64,000 bases of DNA from Planomonospora parontospora. GTDB taxonomy: Bacteria > Actinomycetota > Actinomycetes > Streptosporangiales > Streptosporangiaceae. Every line of letters starts with the position of its first letter. Positions within the stretch are counted from its first letter, which is position 1. Shown piece by piece: positions 16,395 through 24,776 of the stretch. The position numbers were made by a program, and so were the translations under genes. The notes beneath the pieces were generated by a model. That model was not told the origin of the DNA. It was given only the letters and a program-made list of their open reading frames with translations, and made no database searches. The stretch lies in NCBI GenBank assembly GCA_014647935.1, contig BMQD01000007.1:186001-250000 (forward strand). The letters are read 5' to 3'.

Positions 16395-17150
16395 ATGACC
16401 TTCAGAGCTTTTCTCATCTCCCTGACGGCCGGGGCGTGCGCCCTGCCGATGCTGGTGGCCACGGCCGCGCCCGTCGCCGCGGACGACCACGTGGCGATCC
16501 GCTCGATCACCCTGCGCCCCGCCTCCCCGGTGGTCCACCCGGACCGGCCGGTGCGCCTGATCATCGAGGTGGTCGCGCGCGGGGTCTCCGGCCGGGACGG
16601 CGTGACGATCAAGGTCGAGCCCGGCGCGCCGCCGGTCTCCTCGCCGTCGGCCGGTTCCCCGCAGGACCGCCGGCCAGGGCAGGAGGGTGCGCAGCGGCTG
16701 CCGGAGCCGGGGTGGCGGACCTGGCGGTTCCTGCCGGAGCGGCGGCTGAACCGCTGGTACCCCACCGGGCTCTGGACCGTCACCGCCACCGCGAAGGGCG
16801 AGGACGGCCACCGGGTCGTCCGGCACGCCGGGTTCCGGCTCCGGCACGCCACCGACTTCAGCGCGCTCCAGCTCCGCCGGGCGGACAGGGGCGTGCAGGT
16901 CAGAGGCGTGCTGAACCGGATCGACCCGGAGGGCTACCTGGACTACGCCCCCTTCCCCCGCCAGCGGGTGGAGATCCTGCACCGGCCGGAGCAGGGGGAG
17001 GAGTGGACGAGGGTGGCCACGGCCACGACGGACCGCGGCGGGCGCTTCATCCGCAAGGTTCGGGGGTACCGCGGCGGGGAGTGGCGGGTCCGCTTCCCCG
17101 GAACGAACCGGCACGCCCCGGAGGCGGAGACCGTCCGCCGGGCCGCCTGA
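16395..17150 (+). CDS. Secreted hypothetical protein
   Basis: This 251-residue protein has a signal peptide (residues 1-29, MTFRAFLISLTAGACALPML, cleavage near AAPVAA). The rest looks like two Ig-like beta-sandwich units, one before and one after a Pro/Gln-rich loop (about 80-105). Each unit shows VRLIIEVVARG- or VQVRGVLNRI-type strands, and the second ends in a GGRFIRKVRGYRGGEWRVRFPG repeat common in secreted actinobacterial Ig-like domains. No enzyme motif is visible. TAGCGT 8 bases before the ATG suggests a leaderless transcript. Confidence 0.8.
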   Translation: MTFRAFLISLTAGACALPMLVATAAPVAADDHVAIRSITLRPASPVVHPDRPVRLIIEVVARGVSGRDGVTIKVEPGAPPVSSPSAGSPQDRRPGQEGAQRLPEPGWRTWRFLPERRLNRWYPTGLWTVTATAKGEDGHRVVRHAGFRLRHATDFSALQLRRADRGVQVRGVLNRIDPEGYLDYAPFPRQRVEILHRPEQGEEWTRVATATTDRGGRFIRKVRGYRGGEWRVRFPGTNRHAPEAETVRRAA

Positions 17151-17231
17151 CCCCGCGTACGGCTTCCGCCGGGCCTCCCGGAGGACGGACGGCCTCCCGG
17201 GCGGCCCTCCCGGCCGGGCGCGCTCGGCCGG

Positions 17232-17353
17232 CGGACGCCGCTCAGGTCGTCGCCTGCACCGCCGCGCCGGACACGGCGGGCAGGCGCCGCGCCGGACGCC
17301 GCTCAGGCCAGCGCCTGCACCGCCGCGCCGAACACGGCGGGCAGGCGCCGCGC
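17232..17353. repeat. 61-bp tandem duplication at the 3' end of the FAD oxygenase gene
   Basis: Copy 1 (17232-17292) and copy 2 (17293-17353) are adjacent and differ at about four positions. Copy 2 contains the stop codon and last codons of the FAD oxygenase gene, so copy 1 is a non-coding duplicate. The unit is not a multiple of three. Confidence 0.9.
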
Positions 17354-18316
17354 CGCCGGAACGATCAGCCGGGCCGACGCCCGGTGCCGCCGGGCCGCCA
17401 GGAGGGCGCCGGTGAGCAGCCGGTGCCGCCGCGACAGCCGCAGCCAGGCGGACTCGTAGGCCTGCGGCGTTCCCGCGCGCAGGCAGCGCACCAGCGCCTG
17501 CGCCGACAGCAGCGCGAGCGACACGCCCTCGCCGGTCAGCGCGTCGGTGTAGCCGGCCGCGTCGCCGACCAGCAGCACCCGCCCGGCGACCCGGGCGCGG
17601 ACCCGCTGGCGCAGCGGCCCGGCGCCGCGCACCGGCGTCGCGGCCGGGCAGTCCAGCCGCTCCAGCAGCGCGGGGAACTCGCTCAGCCGCTCGGCGTAGC
17701 CGCCGCGCCGGGAGGTCAGCACCGCCACGCCCACCAGCCCGTCGCCCACCGGGGTCACGTACGCCTCGCCGCCCGCCGCCCAGTGCACCTCGACGAAGTC
17801 CGACCAGGGCGCGGTCGCGTAGTGCCGCCGCAGGCCGTACCGGCGCGGTCCCGCACCGGGCAGCTCCAGCCCGAGCGCGGCCCGCAGCGGCGAGTGCAGG
17901 CCGTCGGCGGCCACCAGCCAGCGGGCCCGGAACCCGGCCGCCTCGACGCCGTCGTCGTGCTGGCGCAGCTGCGACACCCGCCCGGGGACGACCCGCACGC
18001 CCAGCTCGGCCGCGCGCCGTGAGAGCGCCGCGTGCAGCGCGGTGCGCCGCACCCCCAGCCCGGTCCCGCCGCGGAAGGCGGCCTGCGCCTGGTGGCGCCC
18101 GTCCAGGTAGCGGATCCCGCGCAGCGGCCGGCCGGCCGGCTCGACGCCCATGGACCGCAGGACGGCGGCGCCGGTGGGCATCAGGCCCTCGCCGCACGCC
18201 TTGTCCACCGGTCCGGGCCGGGGCTCGACCACCACCGCCTCCATCCCGGCCCGCGCCGCGTGGATGGCGGTCGCCAGACCGGCCGGCCCGCCGCCCGCGA
18301 CCAGCACGTCGATCAT
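17303..18316 (-). CDS. FAD-dependent oxygenase, SrsC-like
   Basis: This 337-residue flavoprotein of the aromatic hydroxylase/geranylgeranyl reductase group has the FAD Rossmann motif GGGPAGLATAIHAARAG (8-24), a CGEGLMPTG loop and the second FAD motif LLVGDAAGYTDALTGEGVS. In Streptomyces griseus SrsC, a flavoprotein, hydroxylates the methylated alkylresorcinol made by SrsA and SrsB; the same gene order here supports that role. The ATG at 18316 overlaps the stop of the methyltransferase gene by 4 bp (ATGA). Confidence 0.85.
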   Translation of the reverse strand: MIDVLVAGGGPAGLATAIHAARAGMEAVVVEPRPGPVDKACGEGLMPTGAAVLRSMGVEPAGRPLRGIRYLDGRHQAQAAFRGGTGLGVRRTALHAALSRRAAELGVRVVPGRVSQLRQHDDGVEAAGFRARWLVAADGLHSPLRAALGLELPGAGPRRYGLRRHYATAPWSDFVEVHWAAGGEAYVTPVGDGLVGVAVLTSRRGGYAERLSEFPALLERLDCPAATPVRGAGPLRQRVRARVAGRVLLVGDAAGYTDALTGEGVSLALLSAQALVRCLRAGTPQAYESAWLRLSRRHRLLTGALLAARRHRASARLIVPAARRLPAVFGAAVQALA

Positions 18317-18861
18317 GCCGGCGCCCGTCCCGGCGCCGGGGCGAGCGCCGCCAGGGCGGCGTCCTCGCACCGGATCCGGACCGCCATCAGCACGGCGTTG
18401 CAGGCCGTGAAGACCGCGGCGGTGACCCACGCCCCGTGCACCAGGGGGAGCGCAGCCCCCTCCACCGCCACCGCGACGTAGTTGGGGTGGCGCAGGAACC
18501 GGTAGGGGCCGCCGGTGACCGCCGTCAGGCCCGGCACCACGACCACCTGGGTGTTCCACTGCGGCCCCAGGGTGGTGATGCACCACCAGCGCAGCGCCTG
18601 CGCGGCGAGCACCAGGGCCAGCATCGGCCAGCCGAGCGCCGGGACGAAGGGCCGGCCGGACAGGCCCGCCTCCGCCAGGCAGGCGGCCAGCAGACCTGTG
18701 TGCAGGAGCACCATCCACGGGTAGTGGCCGCGCCCGGAGACCACTCCGCCGCGGGCCAGGCTCCACCGCAGGTTGCGGCGGGCGACGACCAGCTCCGCGA
18801 GCCGCTCGACGGCGACCAGCAGCACCAGCAGCAGGTACCACGACGACAGCTGCCACGACAT
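18313..18861 (-). CDS. Isoprenylcysteine carboxyl methyltransferase-like enzyme, SrsB-like
   Basis: This 182-residue membrane protein has about four to five hydrophobic segments and the ICMT signature GPYRFLRHPNYVAV in the second half, plus RRNLRW near the N-terminus. In type III polyketide clusters such enzymes O-methylate phenolic lipids (SrsB), not prenylated proteins. The ATG at 18861 is chosen because GGGGG lies about 8 bases upstream; the GTG at 18870 overlaps that site. It lies 12 bp after the polyketide synthase and overlaps the oxygenase start. Confidence 0.87.
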   Translation of the reverse strand: MSWQLSSWYLLLVLLVAVERLAELVVARRNLRWSLARGGVVSGRGHYPWMVLLHTGLLAACLAEAGLSGRPFVPALGWPMLALVLAAQALRWWCITTLGPQWNTQVVVVPGLTAVTGGPYRFLRHPNYVAVAVEGAALPLVHGAWVTAAVFTACNAVLMAVRIRCEDAALAALAPAPGRAPA

Positions 18862-18873
18862 CAAGGCCACCCC

Positions 18874-20022
18874 CTACCAGCGCAGCAGGACGAGTTCGGA
18901 GCAGAAACCGGGGCCCATCGCGATGACCAGGCCCGGCGTGCCCGGCGGCGGCCGCAGCGCGATCGTGTCGCGCAGGACGTGCAGCACCGAGGAGGAGGAG
19001 AGGTTCCCGACGTCGGCCAGGGAGCGCCGGGTGACGTCGAGCGCGCCGGGCGGGAGCCGGAGCGCCTCGGAGACCGCCTCCAGGACCTTGGGTCCTCCGG
19101 GATGGCACACCCACGCCGTGACGTCGCCGGCGGTCAGGCCGTGGTCGGCCAGGAAGCCGTGCACGTCGTCGGCCAGATGGGTCCTGACCACGTCGGGGAC
19201 GCTCGCGTCGAGCACCACCCGGAAGCCGGTGTCGCCGACCTCCCAGCCCATCACCCGCTCGGAGCCGGGGTACAGGCGGCTGCGGGTGGCGACCACCTCG
19301 GGTCCCCGCGCCGGTCCCTCCGCAGGCCTCCGTCCGGGCCCCCGCGCCGATCCGGGCTCCGATCCGGACGGGGATCCCCGTCCGGACCCCCGCGCCGGAG
19401 GTTCGTGCCCGTCGCCGCAGAGCACCACCGCCGCCGCGCCGTCGCCGAACAGCGCCGAGGCCACCAGGTTGGCGACCGAGGCGTCCCCGCGCTGCAGGGT
19501 CAGGGAGCACAGCTCGACCGAGAGCAGCACGGCCACGTGGTCGGGCCAGCCGCGCAGGTAGTCGTGGACGCGAGCGATCCCGGCCGCCCCGGCGACGCAC
19601 CCGAGGCCGAAGACCGGCACCCGCTTGACGTCGGGGCGCAACCCCAGCCGGCCCGCCAGACGGGCCTCGATCGAGGGCGCGGCGACACCCGTCACGGACG
19701 TGCACATGATCATGTCGACGTCCTCCGGAGCGAGCCCCGCCTCCTCCAGCGCGCCGCCCACCGCCTGGGCGCCCAGCTCGAGGGCGGTGTCGATGAAGAC
19801 GTCGTTGGCCGCCCCGAAACCGTCGAGCTTGTCGTACCGGTCGAGCGGCAGGCTCAGGTGGCGGTGGCCGACCCCCGCGCTCGCGTGGAACCGGTTCAGG
19901 AGCAGGCGGTCGGTCCCCTCCGGCAGGCACAGCCGCGCGAACGCGTCCGTGATCTCGTCCTGGGAGTGGCGGTTCGGGGGCAGCACGCCATGGACGGCGG
20001 TGATACGGCTCAATCTGGACAC
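18874..20022 (-). CDS. Type III polyketide synthase, SrsA-like
   Basis: This 382-residue chalcone-synthase-fold enzyme condenses an acyl starter with malonyl-type extenders. The Cys-His-Asn triad is visible: Cys142 (FGLGCVAGAAG), His307 (VCHPGGPKV) and Asn340 (VGNLSSSS). A low-complexity Arg/Gly/Pro/Ser insert of about 35 residues sits between GDGAAAVVL and PEVVATRSRLYPG. The start is uncertain. GTG at 20022 gives the family-like N-terminus MSRLSRITAVHGVLPPNRHSQDE and leaves room for a promoter. ATG at 20076 would add 18 residues and come within 40 bp of the divergent start. It heads a three-gene operon matching srsABC order. Confidence 0.88.
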   Translation of the reverse strand: MSRLSRITAVHGVLPPNRHSQDEITDAFARLCLPEGTDRLLLNRFHASAGVGHRHLSLPLDRYDKLDGFGAANDVFIDTALELGAQAVGGALEEAGLAPEDVDMIMCTSVTGVAAPSIEARLAGRLGLRPDVKRVPVFGLGCVAGAAGIARVHDYLRGWPDHVAVLLSVELCSLTLQRGDASVANLVASALFGDGAAAVVLCGDGHEPPARGSGRGSPSGSEPGSARGPGRRPAEGPARGPEVVATRSRLYPGSERVMGWEVGDTGFRVVLDASVPDVVRTHLADDVHGFLADHGLTAGDVTAWVCHPGGPKVLEAVSEALRLPPGALDVTRRSLADVGNLSSSSVLHVLRDTIALRPPPGTPGLVIAMGPGFCSELVLLRW

Positions 20023-20102
20023 TCCCGGCTCGCGGAGGGGGACTACCCGATCTCTGCCCGCGGGGGCGGACGCCATGCTTCGCCGAGCCGATCACCGGCG
20101 TC

Positions 20103-20118
20103 TAGGATCGCGTCCGTG
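20103..20118 (+). promoter_or_regulatory. Leaderless promoter -10 and start of the UbiA gene
   Basis: TAGGAT (20103-20108) is followed after 7 bases by the GTG start at 20116, so transcription should begin at or next to the start codon. AGGA inside the hexamer could also act as a ribosome binding site if transcription starts further upstream. Confidence 0.5.
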
Positions 20119-20982
20119 ACGACGAGCGGGACACCGCACAGGGAGAGCCGCCCCCGCCTTGCGGCGCTCCTGACCGGGCTGGTGCGGGCCTGCCACCCCG
20201 GGCCGACCGTCGCGGTCACCGCGCTGACGACCGCGCTGGCCGCGGCGAGCGGGCGCGACGCGGCCGGCTGCGCCCTGGTGGCCGCGGCCGTGCTGGCCGG
20301 ACAGCTCTCGATCGGCTGGTGCAACGACGCGGTGGACGCCGGGAGAGACCGCGCCGCCGGGCGTACCGGCAAGCCGGTCGCCGACGGCGCCGTGGGCGCC
20401 CGGACGGTGTGGACCGCCGCGTTCACCGCGCTGGCGGCGTGCGTGCCGCTCTCCCTGGCCTCCGGTACGGCGGCCGGCGCCGTCCACCTCGCCGGCGTCG
20501 CCGCCGCCTGGGGGTACGACCTCGGGCTGAAGGCCACGGTGCTGTCCTGGGTCCCCTACGCCGTGGGGTTCGGCTCGCTGCCCGCCTTCGTCGCGCTCGG
20601 CCTGCCCGGGCAGCCGTGGCCCGCCTGGTGGGCGGTGCTCGCGGCGGCGCTGCTCGGCTGCGGGGCGCACCTGGCCAACGTGCTGCCGGACATCCCCGGC
20701 GATCTGGCCACCGGGGTCCGCGGCTGGCCGCAGCGGCTGGGTCCGGACCGCGTCCGCGCGCTGGTCCCGGTGCCGCTCCTGGCGGCCACCTGCCTGCTCG
20801 TCCTGGCCCCGCCGGAGCCGCCCGGCCCCGGAGGCTGGGCCGCCCTCACCGGGGCCGTCGTGCTCGCGGGCGCCGGCCTGCTGCTGGGCCGCCGTTCGCC
20901 GCGCGCGCCGTTCGCCGCGGCCGTCGCCGTCGCGGCGGTCGACGTCCTGCTCCTGCTGTCCCAGGGCACCGCGATCACGTAG
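20116..20982 (+). CDS. UbiA-family prenyltransferase
   Basis: This 288-residue membrane protein has about eight to nine hydrophobic segments and both aspartate motifs of UbiA enzymes: NDAVDAGRD in the first half and DIPGDLATG in the second, which bind the prenyl diphosphate through magnesium. The family prenylates aromatic or lipid acceptors. Its position, divergent from the srs-like operon across less than 100 bp, suggests a phenolic lipid acceptor or a role in quinone supply; neither is proven. Confidence 0.9.
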   Translation: MTTSGTPHRESRPRLAALLTGLVRACHPGPTVAVTALTTALAAASGRDAAGCALVAAAVLAGQLSIGWCNDAVDAGRDRAAGRTGKPVADGAVGARTVWTAAFTALAACVPLSLASGTAAGAVHLAGVAAAWGYDLGLKATVLSWVPYAVGFGSLPAFVALGLPGQPWPAWWAVLAAALLGCGAHLANVLPDIPGDLATGVRGWPQRLGPDRVRALVPVPLLAATCLLVLAPPEPPGPGGWAALTGAVVLAGAGLLLGRRSPRAPFAAAVAVAAVDVLLLLSQGTAIT

Positions 20983-21269
20983 CTCGCACGGGGCGCGGGG
21001 ACCGCGGAGGTCGTCCGGAGCGTCCCGGCGCGGGCGCCGTACGGCGGTGCGGCGCCGCGCTGCATGGACCACGGAGGTCGCCGGGTCCGTCCCGGGCCCG
21101 CTCCGGGCCGTCCGCCCGGCGGGCCGTACGGGAAGATTGCGCGTCGTTCCGGCCGTTCATCCGAGTGGGAGCCGTTAATTGGGTTGCGGCGGATGATCCG
21201 GTTCTGGCGTCATTGACCTTGTTCGCAATGGAGTTCGCAAGCGACTCGCCGGAGGGAGGCGACGTGGGG

Positions 21270-22457
21270 ATGACGTACAGAGAGGTGCCCGGAGGCCGTG
21301 CGCCGATCCGCATGTGGGCCGACCCCGACGAGGTCGAGACGAACGTCATGCAGCAGCTGCGCAACGTGGCGAACCTGCCGTGGGTGCAGGGGGTCGCGGT
21401 GATGCCGGACGTGCACCACGGCAAGGGGGCCACCGTGGGTTCGGTCATCGCCATGCGGGACGCGGTCTCGCCGGCGGCGGTGGGCGTCGACATCGGGTGC
21501 GGGATGACCGCGGTGAAGACCTCCTACACGGCGAGTGGCCTGCCCGACAACCTGGCCTACCTGCGCTCGAAGCTGGAGCAGGCGGTGCCCGTGGGGTTCG
21601 GGCACCACAAGCGTCCGGTCGACCCGACGAAGCTGCACGGCTTCAAGACCGCCGACTGGGCGGACTTCTGGAAGGACTTCGACCGCCTCGCCCCGTCCGT
21701 GCGGGGCAAGCGGGAGCGCGCCGAGGTCCAGATGGGAACCCTCGGGGGAGGGAACCACTTCCTGGAGGTCTGCGCCGACGACGAGGGCGCGGTCTGGATC
21801 GTGCTGCACTCCGGGTCGCGCAACATCGGCAAGGAACTGGCCGAGCACCACATCGGCGAGGCGCGGAGCCTGCCGCACAACCAGGACCTGCCGGACCGGG
21901 ACCTCGCGGTGTTCGTCGGGGGCACGCCGCAGATGGACGCCTACCGGCGGGACCTGTTCTGGGCGCAGGACTACGCGCGCCGCAACCGGGCGGTCATGAT
22001 GGCCCTGGCCTGCGACGTGCTCCGGCGCCACCTTCCGAACATCACCTTCGAACAGCCGATCTCCTGCCACCACAACTACGTGGCGGAGGAGCGGTACGAC
22101 GGCGTGGATGTGCTCGTCACCCGCAAGGGCGCGATCCGCGCGGGATCCGGCGAGTTCGGCATCATCCCCGGCTCGATGGCGACCGGCACCTACATCGTGA
22201 AGGGCCTGGGGAACGCCTCGGCGTTCAACTCGGCCTCGCACGGTGCCGGTCGCCGGATGAGCCGGAACAAGGCCAAGCGGACGTTCACGCTGGCGGACTT
22301 CAAGGCCCAGACCGAGGGCGTGGAGTGCCGCAAGGACACCGGGGTGATCGACGAGATCCCGGCCGCCTACAAGGACATCGAGTCGGTCATGGCCGCCCAG
22401 TCCGACCTGGTGGAGGTCGTCGCCCACCTGCGCCAGTTGATCTGCATCAAGGGCTGA
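21270..22457 (+). CDS. rtcB: RNA-splicing ligase RtcB
   Basis: This 395-residue RtcB joins RNA 2',3'-cyclic phosphate or 3'-phosphate ends to 5'-OH ends with GTP and manganese. Metal and catalytic motifs are intact: HHGKGATVGS (49-58), DIGCGM with Asp74 and Cys77, GGGNHF (159-164), HSGSRNIG with His180, HHNY with His268, and SHGAGRRMSR (323-332), which holds the guanylylated histidine. The ATG at 21270 follows GGAGGGAGG by about 10 bases; GTG at 21264 is an alternative. No archease or RtcR-type regulator is adjacent. In bacteria RtcB serves RNA repair. Confidence 0.95.
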   Translation: MTYREVPGGRAPIRMWADPDEVETNVMQQLRNVANLPWVQGVAVMPDVHHGKGATVGSVIAMRDAVSPAAVGVDIGCGMTAVKTSYTASGLPDNLAYLRSKLEQAVPVGFGHHKRPVDPTKLHGFKTADWADFWKDFDRLAPSVRGKRERAEVQMGTLGGGNHFLEVCADDEGAVWIVLHSGSRNIGKELAEHHIGEARSLPHNQDLPDRDLAVFVGGTPQMDAYRRDLFWAQDYARRNRAVMMALACDVLRRHLPNITFEQPISCHHNYVAEERYDGVDVLVTRKGAIRAGSGEFGIIPGSMATGTYIVKGLGNASAFNSASHGAGRRMSRNKAKRTFTLADFKAQTEGVECRKDTGVIDEIPAAYKDIESVMAAQSDLVEVVAHLRQLICIKG

Positions 22458-22467
22458 CCCGGTCCGG

Positions 22468-22533
22468 GAGCCCGCACCGCGCGACGGTGGGACCCTCGCC
22501 GGCCTGCGGTGCGGGCTCTCGAGGGGTCCCCTC
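22468..22533 (+). terminator. Double-hairpin terminator after rtcB
   Basis: A 13-bp perfect stem (GAGCCCGCACCGC at 22468-22480 with 22506-22518) is followed by a short GAGGGG-T-CCCCTC hairpin (22521-22533). The position 11 bp after the rtcB stop supports termination. Confidence 0.7.
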
Positions 22534-22718
22534 ACCTCGAGTGCGCGTGGGTGATGGCCGGTACCGGAGCGGCACCGTCACCGGAGTCGGGCATGCCGGA
22601 GAGCCGGTGTGTCGTATGCGGCGGCGGACCACGCGGCGTTCCGCACCATCGCGCCGTGATCACCGTCACGTCGTGATCCGCGATACTGGCAGGTGTCGTC
22701 CCCCGGCGAAAGACCCTT

Positions 22719-23828
22719 ATGACTTCGAGCACGTCCCCCACGCCCGTCCGCTCCCTGCGCCCGATCCGTCCGTTCGCGATGGTCGCCGTCGTGTTGATCG
22801 CCGCGGTCACCGTCGCGTCCGCCGTCGGCTCGATCCTCCACCTCGGCGGCTGGTCGTGGCCGGAGACCGACGGGCGGGACGCTCTGAACTCGGCCGCGCG
22901 CCTCCTGCTCCTGTACGCGGCCGTTCACCTCCTGGCGGGGATCGCCTTCGTGTGCTGGCTGTTCCGTGCCCGGTCCAACGCGTACGCGATCTCTCCCGGA
23001 GTGGCGCACTCGTACGCCGCGCCGTTCCTGGTGCTCGGATGGTTCGTCCCCATCGTCAACCTGTTCGTCCCGAAGGGGATCGTCGACGACGTCTGGGCCA
23101 CCTCGCGGCCCGGTGGCCTCCGCCCGGGGACGAACCTCCTCCAGGTGCGCCGTCCGGGCCTGGTCTGGGCATGGTGGCTGACCTGGATCGGGGCGGGGTG
23201 CGCCGACACGCTCGCCGCGGTTCTGACGGCCTTGGGCACGGAGATGGACGCGGAGGAAGAGGAGAGGGCGGCCGAGGTGGCGTCAGGGCTGGGAGCCGCG
23301 GCCGCGGTGGCGGGCGTCCTGCTCGCGATCGCCGCGGGCCTGCTCGCCATCCGGATCGTCCTGGTGATCACCCGGCTCCAGGAGGCCGTCCGCGCCGCCG
23401 GTGGTCCCGCGCCCTCCCGGCACCGGACGTCGTACCTCGGGCTCGTCTCCCTCGTCGTGCGCGACTACGACGAGGCCGTCGGGTTCTACACCGGCGTCCT
23501 CGGGTTCGAGTTGCTGGAGGACACGGAACCGGAGGACGGAAGGCGCCGGGTGGTCGTCCGTCCTCCCGGCGCCGAGGAGGCGGCGCTGCTGCTCGAGCGC
23601 GCCGCCACCCCCGAGCAGGAGGCCCGTGTCGGGGACCGGACCGGCGGCGGGCCCGGCCTGTTCCTGTACACCGACGACTTCCCCCGCGACTACGAGCGGA
23701 TGAGATCGGCGGGCGTCGTCTTCGAGGAGACCCCGAGGCGGGAGCCGTACGGTGCGGTAGCGGTCTTCCACGACCTGTACGGCAACCGCTGGGGCCTGCT
23801 CCAGCCCTCCTCGGCGGAGGGCGTCTGA
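22719..23828 (+). CDS. DUF4328 membrane domain fused to glyoxalase/VOC domain
   Basis: This 369-residue protein has an N-terminal DUF4328-type membrane domain. It carries hydrophobic segments at about 18-45, 63-85, 105-125, 150-175 and 190-220 and the family motif FVCWLFRARSNAYAI. A linker with GGPAPSRHRT joins it to a complete VOC domain (about 245-365: LGLVSLVVRDYDEAVGFYTGVLGFELLEDTE, ending FHDLYGNRWGLLQP). VOC domains bind metal and act on small thiols or antibiotics, and they are usually free-standing. No frameshift or stop lies at the junction, so it reads as a real fusion. GAAAG precedes the ATG. Confidence 0.85.
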   Translation: MTSSTSPTPVRSLRPIRPFAMVAVVLIAAVTVASAVGSILHLGGWSWPETDGRDALNSAARLLLLYAAVHLLAGIAFVCWLFRARSNAYAISPGVAHSYAAPFLVLGWFVPIVNLFVPKGIVDDVWATSRPGGLRPGTNLLQVRRPGLVWAWWLTWIGAGCADTLAAVLTALGTEMDAEEEERAAEVASGLGAAAAVAGVLLAIAAGLLAIRIVLVITRLQEAVRAAGGPAPSRHRTSYLGLVSLVVRDYDEAVGFYTGVLGFELLEDTEPEDGRRRVVVRPPGAEEAALLLERAATPEQEARVGDRTGGGPGLFLYTDDFPRDYERMRSAGVVFEETPRREPYGAVAVFHDLYGNRWGLLQPSSAEGV

Positions 23829-23964
23829 ACGGAGCCGTGCCTCGTTCCGTCCGCGCCGCCGCTCCTCGCGGCCCGGCAGGGGAGCGCGCAGTACGGCGAA
23901 GCCCGCGAAGGGCGACGTTCCCGGGAGTGCAGAGGGAAGTCCGAGAGCACTGCTCTTGGAATCA

Positions 23965-23984
23965 ATGATCTCATGTGAGATCAT
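23965..23984. promoter_or_regulatory. 20-bp palindromic operator candidate
   Basis: ATGATCTCATGTGAGATCAT has two perfect 9-bp arms around a TG centre. A second palindrome, AGAGCA-C-TGCTCT (23944-23956), lies 8 bp before it. Both sit upstream of the membrane protein gene starting at 24031 and are of the size bound by TetR- or GntR-type dimers. Confidence 0.55.
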
Positions 23985-24030
23985 CGCTCTCGAAATGGAG
24001 CGTAGATTCATCCTCTCTCTGGAGCCCTCC

Positions 24031-24675
24031 GTGAACCGTGCCCGGCTGACCGCCCTGTCCCTCGCCGCCGGCGGCGTCCTGTTCCTCCTCTACCAGGCCG
24101 TCAGGCCCTACGCCGACGAGACCGCCCTGGAGGGGGCGGCGGCGATGGCCTCTCCCGCCTGGGTCGCCGCCCACCTGTCCGCCGTCGCCGGGTTCGTCCT
24201 CATCGCATCAGGCCTGCTCGGCCTGCACCTCGCGCCCGGCGTGCGCCTCGGCCTCCCTCCAGTCGTGACGTTCTGGATCGGCACCGGCCTGGTCCTGCCC
24301 TACTACGGCGCCGAGACGTTCGGCCTCCAGGTGATCGGTGCGCGTGCCGTACACGATCGGGACGCCACCCTGCTGGAGCTGGTCGACCAGTTCCGCTTCG
24401 CGCCCGTGCCCGCGGCGATGTTCCTGGCCGGTCTCGTGCTGCTCGCGGCGGGCGCCGTCGCGGTCGCGGTCCGCGTCCGGCGCTCCGGTGCCGGACGGCG
24501 GTGGAGCGGTGTCCCGCTGGCGGCCGGGTTCGTCCTGTTCGTTCCGCAGTTCTACGGCACCCCCGCGATGCGCGTCGCCCACGGCGCGCTGCTGGCCGCA
24601 GGCGGGCTCTGGCTGGCGTACGACCTGTGGCGGGCGGGCGACGGGACCGCACCCGCCCGCCGGGCAGGAGCATGA
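24031..24675 (+). CDS. Hypothetical integral membrane protein
   Basis: This 214-residue protein has about six hydrophobic segments (near 8-28, 45-70, 78-98, 125-150, 160-180, 185-205) and a short Arg/Ala tail. No family motif is recognised. The GTG at 24031 is chosen for GGAG 6 bases upstream; the frame is open upstream to 23956 but that part is soluble, atypical and overlaps the palindromes. A palindromic operator lies just upstream, so it may be repressor-controlled. Confidence 0.65.
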   Translation: MNRARLTALSLAAGGVLFLLYQAVRPYADETALEGAAAMASPAWVAAHLSAVAGFVLIASGLLGLHLAPGVRLGLPPVVTFWIGTGLVLPYYGAETFGLQVIGARAVHDRDATLLELVDQFRFAPVPAAMFLAGLVLLAAGAVAVAVRVRRSGAGRRWSGVPLAAGFVLFVPQFYGTPAMRVAHGALLAAGGLWLAYDLWRAGDGTAPARRAGA

Positions 24676-24776
24676 CGACCTCGCTGCCGGGGATCCGTTC
24701 GTAGAACCCGGACGGGCCTGCCGGGGCGCGGAAACCGGCTGGCGGCCCGCCGCGGGGATCTGGAAGGGTGCACGGC

